From contig JAUVKA010000211.1 of NCBI GenBank assembly GCA_030592205.1, forward strand, positions 1 through 7,112: a DNA stretch of 7,112 nt, written 5' to 3'. Origin of the DNA: Bacteroidota bacterium (GTDB taxonomy: Bacteria > Bacteroidota > Bacteroidia > Bacteroidales > UBA12481). Below are positions 1 to 6,269 of this stretch, piece after piece. The notes beneath the pieces are model-generated. The model saw only the letters and a program-made list of their open reading frames with translations, was not told where the DNA came from and did no database searches. Both the position numbers and the translations under genes were made by a program. The first letter of the stretch is position 1, and the number at the start of each line of letters is the position of its first letter.

Positions 1-294
1 AAGCTGTTCTTCCAGTTCCTCATGATGACGGGTTTGGCCCGACATAGCCCTTGCTCCCATTGGGTAGGCAAGACCCCATTCCTTAGCAGCATCAGCATCA
101 GCCTTGCGAACTTCCGGATGGTTCCCCAACCCGAGGTAATTATTTAAACTCCAGGTTAATACCTCTTTGCCCTGGAAGGTCATCCGGGGGCTGATCTCAC
201 CTTCGAGTTTCGGAAAAACAAAATATCCATGGGCTTCTTTCTGGTACTGACCCAGAGGGCCCATATTGCGTTTGATCTTTTCAAAAATATCCAC
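1..294 (-). CDS. PLP-dependent alpha-oxoamine synthase / class I-II aminotransferase family protein (5' part only)
   Basis: The first 98 codons read in frame to the window edge, so the C-terminal three quarters are missing. The N-terminus MDIFEKIKRNMGPLGQY, followed by HGYFVFPKLEG, WSLNNYLGLGNHPEVRKA and YPMGARAMSGQT, matches the start of the fold-type I PLP family that contains KBL, BioF and serine palmitoyltransferase. The NNYLGL segment (about residues 53-58) is the hallmark of that family. These enzymes condense an amino acid with an acyl-CoA, but the Schiff-base lysine and the substrate-determining parts lie outside the window, so the substrate cannot be named. The start is GTG at 294. 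There is no in-frame ATG between the upstream stop (TAA, 318-316) and the conserved region, and GTG gives the expected MDIFEK start. It is transcribed divergently from bamD. Family assignment is confident; the exact enzyme is not. Confidence 0.85.
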   Translation of the reverse strand, partial: MDIFEKIKRNMGPLGQYQKEAHGYFVFPKLEGEISPRMTFQGKEVLTWSLNNYLGLGNHPEVRKADADAAKEWGLAYPMGARAMSGQTRHHEELEEQL

Positions 295-325
295 TTTTAT
301 GATCTTTTTAGGTTTTTATTGGCAG

Positions 326-333
326 CAAAATTA
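326..333 (-). promoter_or_regulatory. Bacteroidota-type -7 promoter box for the minus-strand PLP enzyme gene
   Basis: On the minus strand the octamer TAATTTTG matches the Bacteroidota housekeeping consensus TAnnTTTG exactly. It lies about 32 nt upstream of the GTG start at 294, which would leave a 5' leader of roughly 25 nt. No clear TTTG-like -33 element is visible 19-21 nt further upstream, so this rests on the -7 match and its position in the divergent intergenic region. Confidence 0.45.
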
Positions 334-357
334 CTATTTTTCATAACTATTCGTTGA

Positions 358-388
358 TATGATATTCAGGTAATTTATTGTACCTTTG
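358..388 (+). promoter_or_regulatory. Bacteroidota-type promoter of the bamD operon
   Basis: TACCTTTG at 381-388 is an exact match to the -7 consensus TAnnTTTG. With a 19-nt spacer it is preceded by TATG (358-361), a 3-of-4 match to the -33 element TTTG. The bamD ATG begins only 4 nt after the box, so transcription would begin at or very near the start codon and the mRNA may be leaderless. The box also overlaps any longer reading of the frame from TTG at 378, which argues against that earlier start. Confidence 0.55.
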
Positions 389-392
389 CGCA

Positions 393-1187
393 ATGTTTAA
401 AAAAGAGTACTATTTGTCATTATTTACTGTTATTCTGGTACTTCTGCTATCATCATGCAGCGAGTATCAAAAAATACTTACCAGCAGTGATTATGATTTG
501 AAGTATGAGAAGGCTTTGGAGTATTATGATGCTGAGGATTATATCCGATCTTCATCACTCCTGGAGGAACTTATTCCAGTTTATGCGGGTACTGAACAAG
601 CAGAGGAAGTGAATTATCGCTATGCCTATACCTACTATTATCAGCAGGATTTTCCTATGGCAGGCTATTACTTCAAGAATTTTGTTACAACCTTCCCCGC
701 CTCCAAATATGCTGATGAGTGTGCTTTCATGGTTGCTTTTTGCTATTACGAGGATTCTCCTCATATAAACTTGGATCAGACCAGCACGACAAAAGCAATT
801 GAGGAATTGCAAATATTTATTAATAGACATCCTTTAAGCCCTCGTGTGGAAGAATGTAACAACCTGATCGATGAATTAAATGATAAATTGGTGCAGAAAT
901 CTTTTAATAGTGCCAAATTGTATTACGATCTTGGAGAATATAAAGCCTCGATCACTGCCTTGAATAATAGTTTATTAGAATACCCCGATACCCGTTTCAG
1001 GGAGGAGTTGTTGTACCTGATTCTCCGTTCAAGCTATGAACTGGCAAAGAATTCGGTTGCTGATAAGATCAAGATCAGGTACGAACAAACTACCGAGGCT
1101 TACTTAAAATTTGTGGATGAATTTCCAGAAACGGAACATTTGAAGGAGGCTAAGCGTTTATTTGATGCCGCCCAAAAAGCATTGTAA
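393..1187 (+). CDS. bamD: Outer membrane protein assembly factor BamD (lipoprotein, TPR repeats)
   Basis: The 264-residue protein begins with a lipoprotein signal: positively charged MFKKE, a hydrophobic stretch (about 8-19) and lipobox LSSC with the lipidated cysteine at residue 22. The following segment, SEYQKILTSSDYDLKYEKA, is typical of BamD (YfiO) of Bacteroidota. The rest is helical TPR-like repeats, roughly 35-62, 72-104, 132-160, 170-198 and 230-258, including FPASKYADE and the FPETEHLKEA-type repeat near the C-terminus. BamD anchors to the inner leaflet of the outer membrane and works with BamA to fold beta-barrel proteins. E. coli BamD is 245 residues, so this length is normal. The frame opens further upstream to TTG at 378, but ATG at 393 is preferred because it starts the signal peptide properly and lies just after the promoter box. 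It is first in a five-gene run. Confidence 0.93.
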   Translation: MFKKEYYLSLFTVILVLLLSSCSEYQKILTSSDYDLKYEKALEYYDAEDYIRSSSLLEELIPVYAGTEQAEEVNYRYAYTYYYQQDFPMAGYYFKNFVTTFPASKYADECAFMVAFCYYEDSPHINLDQTSTTKAIEELQIFINRHPLSPRVEECNNLIDELNDKLVQKSFNSAKLYYDLGEYKASITALNNSLLEYPDTRFREELLYLILRSSYELAKNSVADKIKIRYEQTTEAYLKFVDEFPETEHLKEAKRLFDAAQKAL

Positions 1188-1207
1188 CATTAGAACAATA
1201 TATATAG

Positions 1208-1537
1208 ATGGATTATAAAAAAAGCAACGCTCCTGTTACCACTATCACTCGGGATTTGAGTAATATTGATGCACCGACAGGCAATATTTATCAGAGTTTA
1301 GTAATAGTGGCCAAGAGGTCTAATCAGATTGGAGCAGAGCTCAAAACAGAGTTGAACTCCAAATTGGAAGAATTTGCTTCCTATTCTGATAATCTAGAGG
1401 AAGTATTTGAAAACCGCGAGCAGATTGAAATATCTAAATTCTATGAAAGGTTGCCAAAACCTACCCTGATCGCTATGGAGGAATTCCTCGATGGTAATGT
1501 TTATTACCGTGGACCTGAGTCTATTGTAATGGAGTAA
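1208..1537 (+). CDS. rpoZ: DNA-directed RNA polymerase omega subunit (Rpb6-like)
   Basis: This 109-residue protein has the form of the omega/Rpb6 family as found in Bacteroidota. A variable N-terminus is followed by the conserved core GNIYQSLVIVAKRSNQI (about 25-41) and an amphipathic helix ELKTELNSKLEEF. The C-terminal part, KFYERLPKPTLIAMEEFLDG (about 77-96), is a family extension rather than a canonical proteobacterial omega tail. Omega binds the beta-prime subunit and supports polymerase assembly and stability. The start at ATG 1208 follows the bamD stop by 20 bp with no Shine-Dalgarno sequence, and the stop precedes coaBC by 13 bp, which indicates co-transcription. Its position between bamD and coaBC matches the order I recall in this phylum and supports the call, because omega proteins are short and diverge strongly. 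Confidence 0.88.
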   Translation: MDYKKSNAPVTTITRDLSNIDAPTGNIYQSLVIVAKRSNQIGAELKTELNSKLEEFASYSDNLEEVFENREQIEISKFYERLPKPTLIAMEEFLDGNVYYRGPESIVME

Positions 1538-1550
1538 ACACCTCAGCCCT

Positions 1551-2753
1551 ATGCTTAAGGGAAAAAAAATAATTTTAGGCATTACAGGTAGTATTGCTGC
1601 GTATAAATCAGCTAGTCTGATCAGGCTCTTAGTTAAAGAAGGAGCTGATGTACGTGTGATAATAACTCCTTTTGGCATAGAATTCATAACACCACTTACG
1701 CTTTCAACTCTTTCCGGTCATCCGGTTCTTTCAGATTTTTTCGAAAGAGATAATGGGGATTGGAACTCTCATGTTGATATGGGTTTATGGGCTGATATGT
1801 TGTTAATTGCCCCGGCTACTGCTAACACTATGGCAAAAATGGCCAGAGGCATATGTGATAACCTTCTGCTAACCACTTATTTGTCTGCCCGATGCCCTAT
1901 TGTAATTGCTCCGGCAATGGATATGGATATGTTCAGACATCCGGCTACCCTAAAAAATATTGAGATTCTTAAAAGTTACGGGAATCAAATCATTGAACCT
2001 GCTACAGGTGAACTGGCAAGTGGATTGGAAGGAAAAGGTAGAATGGAAGAGCCAGAGAAGATTCTGGAATGGATTAAGGAATTCTTCAAAAGAAAAGGCC
2101 GCTTTAGTGGTAAAAAGATACTGATAACAGCGGGCCCGACCTTTGAAAAGATTGATCCGGTTCGTTATATCGGAAATTTCTCATCAGGAAAAATGGGGAT
2201 CGCCCTTGCCAATAAGCTTATTGAAGAAGGGGCTGAAGTCAAGCTTGTGGCCGGACCAATTGACAGCAGTACACTGCATAAGGGAGTGAAACATATTCCG
2301 GTTGTATCTGCCACGGAGATGCATGAAGCCTGTTTGAAGATTTTTCCCGAAATGGATATTGCTATCATGAATGCTGCTGTGTCGGATTTTCGCCCCCTGG
2401 AACAGGCTGATAATAAAATCAAACGATCTACTGAAGAATTAGAATTACGACTGGTTCCCAACCCCGATATTGCTGCCAGCCTTGGTGCAGCTAAAAAAGA
2501 AAATCAGTTACTGCTTGGATTTGCTCTGGAAACAGATGAGGGTATGACCGCTGCTCTTGCTAAGAAAAAAAAGAAAAATTTTGATATGATAATTTTGAAT
2601 TCTCTTCAGGACAAAGGCGCTGGCTTTGGAGGGGATACAAATATGATTACTATAGTTGGCAAGGACAATAAATCACAAAAATTTGAGTTAAAATCAAAGA
2701 CTGAAGTCGCTTCAGATATCATTGATGCCATTTTCGCTATTTTTGAAGATTAA
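1551..2753 (+). CDS. coaBC: Bifunctional phosphopantothenoylcysteine decarboxylase / phosphopantothenate-cysteine ligase
   Basis: This 400-residue fusion catalyses two consecutive steps of coenzyme A synthesis: ligation of cysteine to 4'-phosphopantothenate, then FMN-dependent decarboxylation to 4'-phosphopantetheine. The N-terminal CoaC half shows the flavin-site GITGSIAAYKS (10-20), the catalytic histidine in SHVDMGLWAD (H74), PATANT (88-93) and PAMDMDMF (121-128), a variant of the PxMNxxMW motif. The substrate flap GELASGLEGKGRM (153-165) has serine at 157 where E. coli Dfp has Cys158. The CoaB half begins near 188 with KKILITAGPTFEKIDPVR and contains IGNFSSGKMG (N209, equivalent to E. coli N210), NAAVSDF, the KIKR lysine motif and DKGAGFGGDTN. 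Length is typical (E. coli 406). It starts 13 bp after rpoZ and ends 3 bp before the next start codon. All expected motifs are present and the frame is intact. Confidence 0.96.
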   Translation: MLKGKKIILGITGSIAAYKSASLIRLLVKEGADVRVIITPFGIEFITPLTLSTLSGHPVLSDFFERDNGDWNSHVDMGLWADMLLIAPATANTMAKMARGICDNLLLTTYLSARCPIVIAPAMDMDMFRHPATLKNIEILKSYGNQIIEPATGELASGLEGKGRMEEPEKILEWIKEFFKRKGRFSGKKILITAGPTFEKIDPVRYIGNFSSGKMGIALANKLIEEGAEVKLVAGPIDSSTLHKGVKHIPVVSATEMHEACLKIFPEMDIAIMNAAVSDFRPLEQADNKIKRSTEELELRLVPNPDIAASLGAAKKENQLLLGFALETDEGMTAALAKKKKKNFDMIILNSLQDKGAGFGGDTNMITIVGKDNKSQKFELKSKTEVASDIIDAIFAIFED

Positions 2754-2756
2754 GTT

Positions 2757-3659
2757 ATGCTCAGATTAATTCCCATATTGTTACTTTTTGTCTGTTTGCC
2801 TTTACATGGACAGGAATTACGTTGCCAGGCCAATGTTTCTTCACCACAGGTGCAGGGATCTAATAAGCAGGTATTCGACGCCATGCGTAAAGCCATGTAC
2901 GAATTTCTTAACAACACCAAGTGGACGGATCATGTTTTTGCAGAGGAGGAGAGGATTGATTGTAGTTTCATGTTCAGAATTACTGACCAGATCTCCATGG
3001 ATGAATTCCGTGGGACATTGACGGTTCAGGCAAGACGACCAGTTTTCGGTACTGATTATCAGACAATCCTGATGAATCACCAGGATACTGATATTCATTT
3101 CCGCTTTGCAGAATTTGAACCACTTGAATATAATGAACAGGCTCACACCTCAAATCTTGTGGCTATACTGGCTTATTATGTCAATATCATTCTTGGCCTG
3201 GATTATGATTCCTTCTCACAAGACGGGGGTAACTTGTTTTTCGAGCGAGCAGAGAATATAGTCATCAATGCGGCAAATGCTCCTGAATCCGGATGGAAGG
3301 CCTTCGAAAATCAAAGAAACCGATACTGGCTGGTGGAGAACCTGCTGAATAGTAAATATGAATCTTTCCGTACATGTTTATATCGTTATCACAGGTTAGG
3401 CCTGGATAAAATGAGTGGTAGTGTGAATGAGAGCCGTGCCGAAATATCTGAAGCAATAACCGACTTGCGAGGACCGTACCGGGAGAATTCCCAAGCTATG
3501 ATATGGACCGTATTTTTCACAGCTAAAGCCGATGAGATTAAAAATATTTTTTCAGAAGGATTTCCTGACGAAAAGGCGCGTATTGTAATGGTTCTTAAGG
3601 AAATAGATCCTGCGAATACTACCAAATGGGATGCTATTACCGCATCTGGAGGATTATAA
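2757..3659 (+). CDS. DUF4835 family exported protein (PorD-like, function uncertain)
   Basis: The 300-residue protein has a short hydrophobic signal peptide, MLRLIPILLLFVCLPLHGQ, with cleavage likely after residue 18 or 19 before ELRCQANV. There is no lipobox, so it should be released into the periplasm or outer membrane. The mature part begins with a short strand-rich segment (LRCQANVSSPQVQG) and contains blocks I associate with DUF4835: TKWTDHVF, RIDCSFMFRI, GTLTVQARRPVFGTDYQT, the Ala/Tyr-rich helix NLVAILAYYVNIILGLDYDSF (about 133-153) and NRYWLVENLLNS. It sits between coaBC (3 bp) and recN (9 bp), the usual place of this family in Bacteroidota as I recall. Some databases label members PorD of the type IX secretion system; I recall this from memory and cannot test it here. 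Family call is good; the molecular role is open. Confidence 0.8.
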   Translation: MLRLIPILLLFVCLPLHGQELRCQANVSSPQVQGSNKQVFDAMRKAMYEFLNNTKWTDHVFAEEERIDCSFMFRITDQISMDEFRGTLTVQARRPVFGTDYQTILMNHQDTDIHFRFAEFEPLEYNEQAHTSNLVAILAYYVNIILGLDYDSFSQDGGNLFFERAENIVINAANAPESGWKAFENQRNRYWLVENLLNSKYESFRTCLYRYHRLGLDKMSGSVNESRAEISEAITDLRGPYRENSQAMIWTVFFTAKADEIKNIFSEGFPDEKARIVMVLKEIDPANTTKWDAITASGGL

Positions 3660-3668
3660 TAAGTTAAC

Positions 3669-5324
3669 ATGCTCAATTCCCTGTCTGTCCAAAACTATGC
3701 CCTCATTTCCTCTCTGGAGGTAAACTTTCATTCAGGTTTGTCAGCTATTACTGGTGAAACCGGTGCGGGAAAATCCATTCTTATGGGTGCACTTAGCCTT
3801 GTTTTAGGAGACCGGGCTGATACTACGGTTCTAAATGACAAATCAATAAAGTGTGTTATAGAGGCAGAATTTAATATCGATGGATTAGGTCTTAAGAGCT
3901 TCTTCGAGAAGCATGATCTTGATTTTGATATTCGTACCCTGCTGCGTAGGGAAATATTGCCAGGGGGGAAATCAAGAGCTTTTGTCAATGATACTCCCGT
4001 GACTCTGCCCGTTGTAAAAAGCCTGGGAAACCTACTGGTAAATATCCATGCCCAACACCATAATCTTATTCTCAAAGATGAAGGATTTCCCCTTGAGGTT
4101 CTCGATATTTTTCTTGGGCTGGAGGACTTAAAGGATGAGTATATCCAGGCATTTAGCCATCTCAAGAAGATTCAGGGTTCGATTACCGGGCTAAATGATA
4201 AACTGAGTGAAGCACAAAAGGAACAGGATTATCTGGAATTCCAGTTTAAGCAACTAGAGGAGGCCAGACTGGAGATTGGGGAAGAAGAAACACTTGAAAA
4301 AGAGCAGGAAATTCTTACTCATGCTGAAGAAATCCGTATAGCTCTGGGTGAGGTGGTCAACTCTTTTTCGGAGGAGGAGATAAATGTTCTGCAAATGATC
4401 AAAAAGTCATTGCAAAGCATTTCTTCGATAATTAAATACTTACCCCACCTGCAGGAGCCATCTAAGAGGTTAGATTCGGTGTACATTGAGATAAAGGATC
4501 TGAGCTTTGAATTGGAGCAAATGTTGGAAAGGGTTGAATCAGATCCGGAAAGACTAAGTTTGCTCACCGACCGTCTTGATCTGCTCTTTTCTCTTCAAAA
4601 GAAGCATCAGGTAAATTCCAGTGAGGATCTGCTCAGAATTAAAGAGGATATTTCCAGAAGATTGGAGGAAATAATCACTTCTGATGCTGAACTTAACAAG
4701 TTAATTGAAGAACGGGATGCTTTGATCATCAGGCTCAAAAAGCTTGCAGGTAATTTGAGTGGAAAGAGATTGGCTGGCATTTCCCATTTTTCCCAGGCAG
4801 TTGAAAATCATCTCAAAGATGTTGGTATGCCATATGCTCAGTTTCAAATTCAACATACTCCACTTGAGAATCTTTCTGAGTACGGGGTGGACAAGTTTTC
4901 CTTCCTTTTCTCAGCTAATAAAAACCAGCCTGTTGAGTTGATTCAAAAGGTTGCCTCTGGTGGTGAAATGAGCAGGTTGATGCTTAGTATCAGGTCTTTA
5001 GTAAGTGAATCTCTGGCTGTACCTACATTAATATTTGATGAAATTGATGCTGGTGTTTCTGGTGAGATAGCTGATAAAATGGGTAAAATGCTGAAAAGGA
5101 TATCCAAAAACCGGCAGGTTATTAATGTGACTCATCTTCCTCAGGTAGCAGGGAGGGGCGATTATCACTACCAGGTTTTCAAATATGTTGATGAAAAAGC
5201 AACACGTACGGGGATCAGGCTTTTGAATTCTGATAACAGAATTATGGAGATGGCTAAAATGCTGAGTGGTGAGCAATTGACAAATGAAGCCCTTAGTAAT
5301 GCCAAGGCTCTTTTACACAAGTAA
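3669..5324 (+). CDS. recN: DNA repair protein RecN (SMC-like ATPase)
   Basis: The 551-residue protein has the size and arrangement of RecN (E. coli 553). The N-terminal head has MLNSLSVQNYALISSLEV and the Walker A P-loop GETGAGKS (29-36). A long charged helical region, about 150-370 and rich in Glu, Lys and Leu, forms the antiparallel coiled coil. The C-terminal head has the ABC signature VASGGEMSRLMLSIRSL (from 428), Walker B TLIFDEIDAGVSGEIA (D457, E458) and the switch histidine in NVTHLPQVA (H489). RecN is an SMC-related protein that acts early at double-strand breaks and helps hold DNA ends or sister chromatids for RecA-dependent repair. Its ATG lies 9 bp after the DUF4835 stop. It is the last gene of the tight run, followed by a 72-bp gap. 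No SOS-type operator is evident upstream, so it is probably driven by the operon promoter. Confidence 0.97.
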   Translation: MLNSLSVQNYALISSLEVNFHSGLSAITGETGAGKSILMGALSLVLGDRADTTVLNDKSIKCVIEAEFNIDGLGLKSFFEKHDLDFDIRTLLRREILPGGKSRAFVNDTPVTLPVVKSLGNLLVNIHAQHHNLILKDEGFPLEVLDIFLGLEDLKDEYIQAFSHLKKIQGSITGLNDKLSEAQKEQDYLEFQFKQLEEARLEIGEEETLEKEQEILTHAEEIRIALGEVVNSFSEEEINVLQMIKKSLQSISSIIKYLPHLQEPSKRLDSVYIEIKDLSFELEQMLERVESDPERLSLLTDRLDLLFSLQKKHQVNSSEDLLRIKEDISRRLEEIITSDAELNKLIEERDALIIRLKKLAGNLSGKRLAGISHFSQAVENHLKDVGMPYAQFQIQHTPLENLSEYGVDKFSFLFSANKNQPVELIQKVASGGEMSRLMLSIRSLVSESLAVPTLIFDEIDAGVSGEIADKMGKMLKRISKNRQVINVTHLPQVAGRGDYHYQVFKYVDEKATRTGIRLLNSDNRIMEMAKMLSGEQLTNEALSNAKALLHK

Positions 5325-5396
5325 TAAGTTTTTTTTCACAACCATTTCTAATTATAATTGTTTTCTACTTTAGCTAATTCAAAATTCTAACCTAAT
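5325..5396 (+). promoter_or_regulatory. recN-fabI intergenic gap with a weak -7-like box
   Basis: This 72-bp AT-rich gap is larger than any gap within the upstream run. It holds an eight-T run (5331-5338) just after recN with no convincing hairpin in front of it. It also holds TACTTTAG at 5366-5373, which matches five of six fixed positions of TAnnTTTG and lies 23 nt before the fabI ATG. No good TTTG-like -33 element is seen at the right spacing. A separate fabI promoter here is plausible but weakly supported. Confidence 0.3.
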
Positions 5397-6239
5397 ATGG
5401 CTTATAATTTACTCAAAGGGAAAAATGGGCTCATCTTTGGAGCTTTAAATGCAAATTCGATTGCCTGGAAAATTGCGGAAAAAGCGCATGAAGAAGGCGC
5501 GGAATTTGTTCTTACCAATTCTCCTACTGCTTTCCGTTTGGGGGAGATCAATAAACTGGCTGCAAAGACCAATAGTCAAATGGTTCCTGCAGATGCTACA
5601 AAAGTTGAGGATCTGGAAAATCTTCTGATAAAAACCATGGAAATTTTTGATGGAAAAATTGATTTTATTCTTCATTCCATTGGGATGTCTCCAAATGTTA
5701 GGAAAAAGCGGAGCTACGATGATCTTAATTATAGCTATTTTTCTCAGACCCTGGATATTTCGGCTATTTCTTTTCATAAGGTTTTACAGTCTGCAAAGAA
5801 ATTAGATGCCATCAATGAATATGGTTCAGTAGTGGCCTTAAGTTATATAGCCGGGCAGCGAACTTTTTATGGTTATAACGATATGGCTGAGGCTAAATCA
5901 ATGCTGGAAAGTATTGCAAGAAGCTTTGGTTACATATACGGTCGTGAGAAAAATGTGAGGGTTAACACTGTTTCTCAATCGCCAACTCAAACTACTGCCG
6001 GAAGTGGGATTAAGGGTTTCGACGGCCTGTATGATTACTCCGATCGGATGTCGCCGCTTGGCAATGCTTCGGCCCAGGAATGTGCTGATTATTGTATCAC
6101 TCTTTTCTCCGATCTGACGAGAAAGATTACAATGCAAAACCTATTTCACGACGGTGGGTTCTCTGGTATGGGTATGAGTGCCAGGGTAATGGGTTTCTAT
6201 AACCGTTGTCTGGATAATCTGTTGCCGGACGAATGGTAG
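5397..6239 (+). CDS. fabI: Enoyl-[acyl-carrier-protein] reductase FabI
   Basis: This 280-residue divergent short-chain dehydrogenase reduces trans-2-enoyl-ACP with NAD(P)H, the last step of each fatty-acid elongation cycle. The FabI-type cofactor motif is GALNANSIAWKIAE (15-28), in place of the classic TGxxxGxG. ILHSIGMSPN (91-100) matches the conserved HSIG segment. The catalytic set is Y150, Y160 and K167 in SYIAGQR and YNDMAEAK, with the same spacing as E. coli Tyr146, Tyr156 and Lys163. The segment after it reads VNTVSQSPTQTTAGSGIKGF, where E. coli has a SAGPxxTLAASGI-type sequence; from memory SQSPT is the usual Bacteroidota form. The protein is about 18 residues longer than E. coli FabI, mostly at the C-terminus. 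The stop codon TAG lies inside a palindrome. FabI is the usual triclosan target, but sensitivity cannot be read from sequence alone. Confidence 0.93.
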   Translation: MAYNLLKGKNGLIFGALNANSIAWKIAEKAHEEGAEFVLTNSPTAFRLGEINKLAAKTNSQMVPADATKVEDLENLLIKTMEIFDGKIDFILHSIGMSPNVRKKRSYDDLNYSYFSQTLDISAISFHKVLQSAKKLDAINEYGSVVALSYIAGQRTFYGYNDMAEAKSMLESIARSFGYIYGREKNVRVNTVSQSPTQTTAGSGIKGFDGLYDYSDRMSPLGNASAQECADYCITLFSDLTRKITMQNLFHDGGFSGMGMSARVMGFYNRCLDNLLPDEW

Positions 6240-6263
6240 AGACGGATCGTGATGCGTCTCTAC
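6236..6263. repeat. 28-bp near-perfect palindrome at the convergent fabI / PepSY-TM junction
   Basis: The arms GTAGAGACG (6236-6244) and CGTCTCTAC (6255-6263) are perfect reverse complements. Inside them ATC (6246-6248) and GAT (6251-6253) also pair, leaving one G-G mismatch and a GT centre. The left arm contains the fabI stop codon TAG (6237-6239). The element fills most of the 30 bp between the two convergent stop codons. There is no T-tract on either strand, so it is not a standard Rho-independent terminator. The GTAGAGACG...CGTCTCTAC arms resemble dispersed palindromic repeats I recall from cyanobacterial and Bacteroidota genomes, so I treat it as a REP-like intergenic repeat that could also act as a bidirectional mRNA 3' end. 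Confidence 0.75.
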
Positions 6264-6269
6264 GGTGGT

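Noticed and set aside
378..392. An upstream TTG start that would add MYLCA to BamD.
   Set aside because: It overlaps the exact TAnnTTTG promoter box and puts extra residues before a complete lipoprotein signal that starts properly at ATG 393.
2565..2580. A-rich run encoding a string of lysines in coaBC, considered as a frameshift site.
   Set aside because: The frame is continuous, the protein has normal length, and a lysine run before NFD is usual in this part of the family.
3648..3652. GGAGG upstream of recN as a Shine-Dalgarno site.
   Set aside because: It is 16 nt before the ATG, too far, and it is part of the last codons of the DUF4835 gene. The other starts in the window have no such motif.
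3728..4165. Minus-strand reading frame of 145 codons inside recN.
   Set aside because: It lies opposite the highly conserved Walker A region of RecN, has no recognisable protein features and is a shadow frame.
5331..5338. Eight-T run after recN as a Rho-independent terminator.
   Set aside because: No stem longer than about 3 bp can be formed immediately before it.
5445..5777. Minus-strand reading frame of 110 codons inside fabI.
   Set aside because: It is opposite the conserved cofactor-binding half of FabI and its translation looks like random composition.
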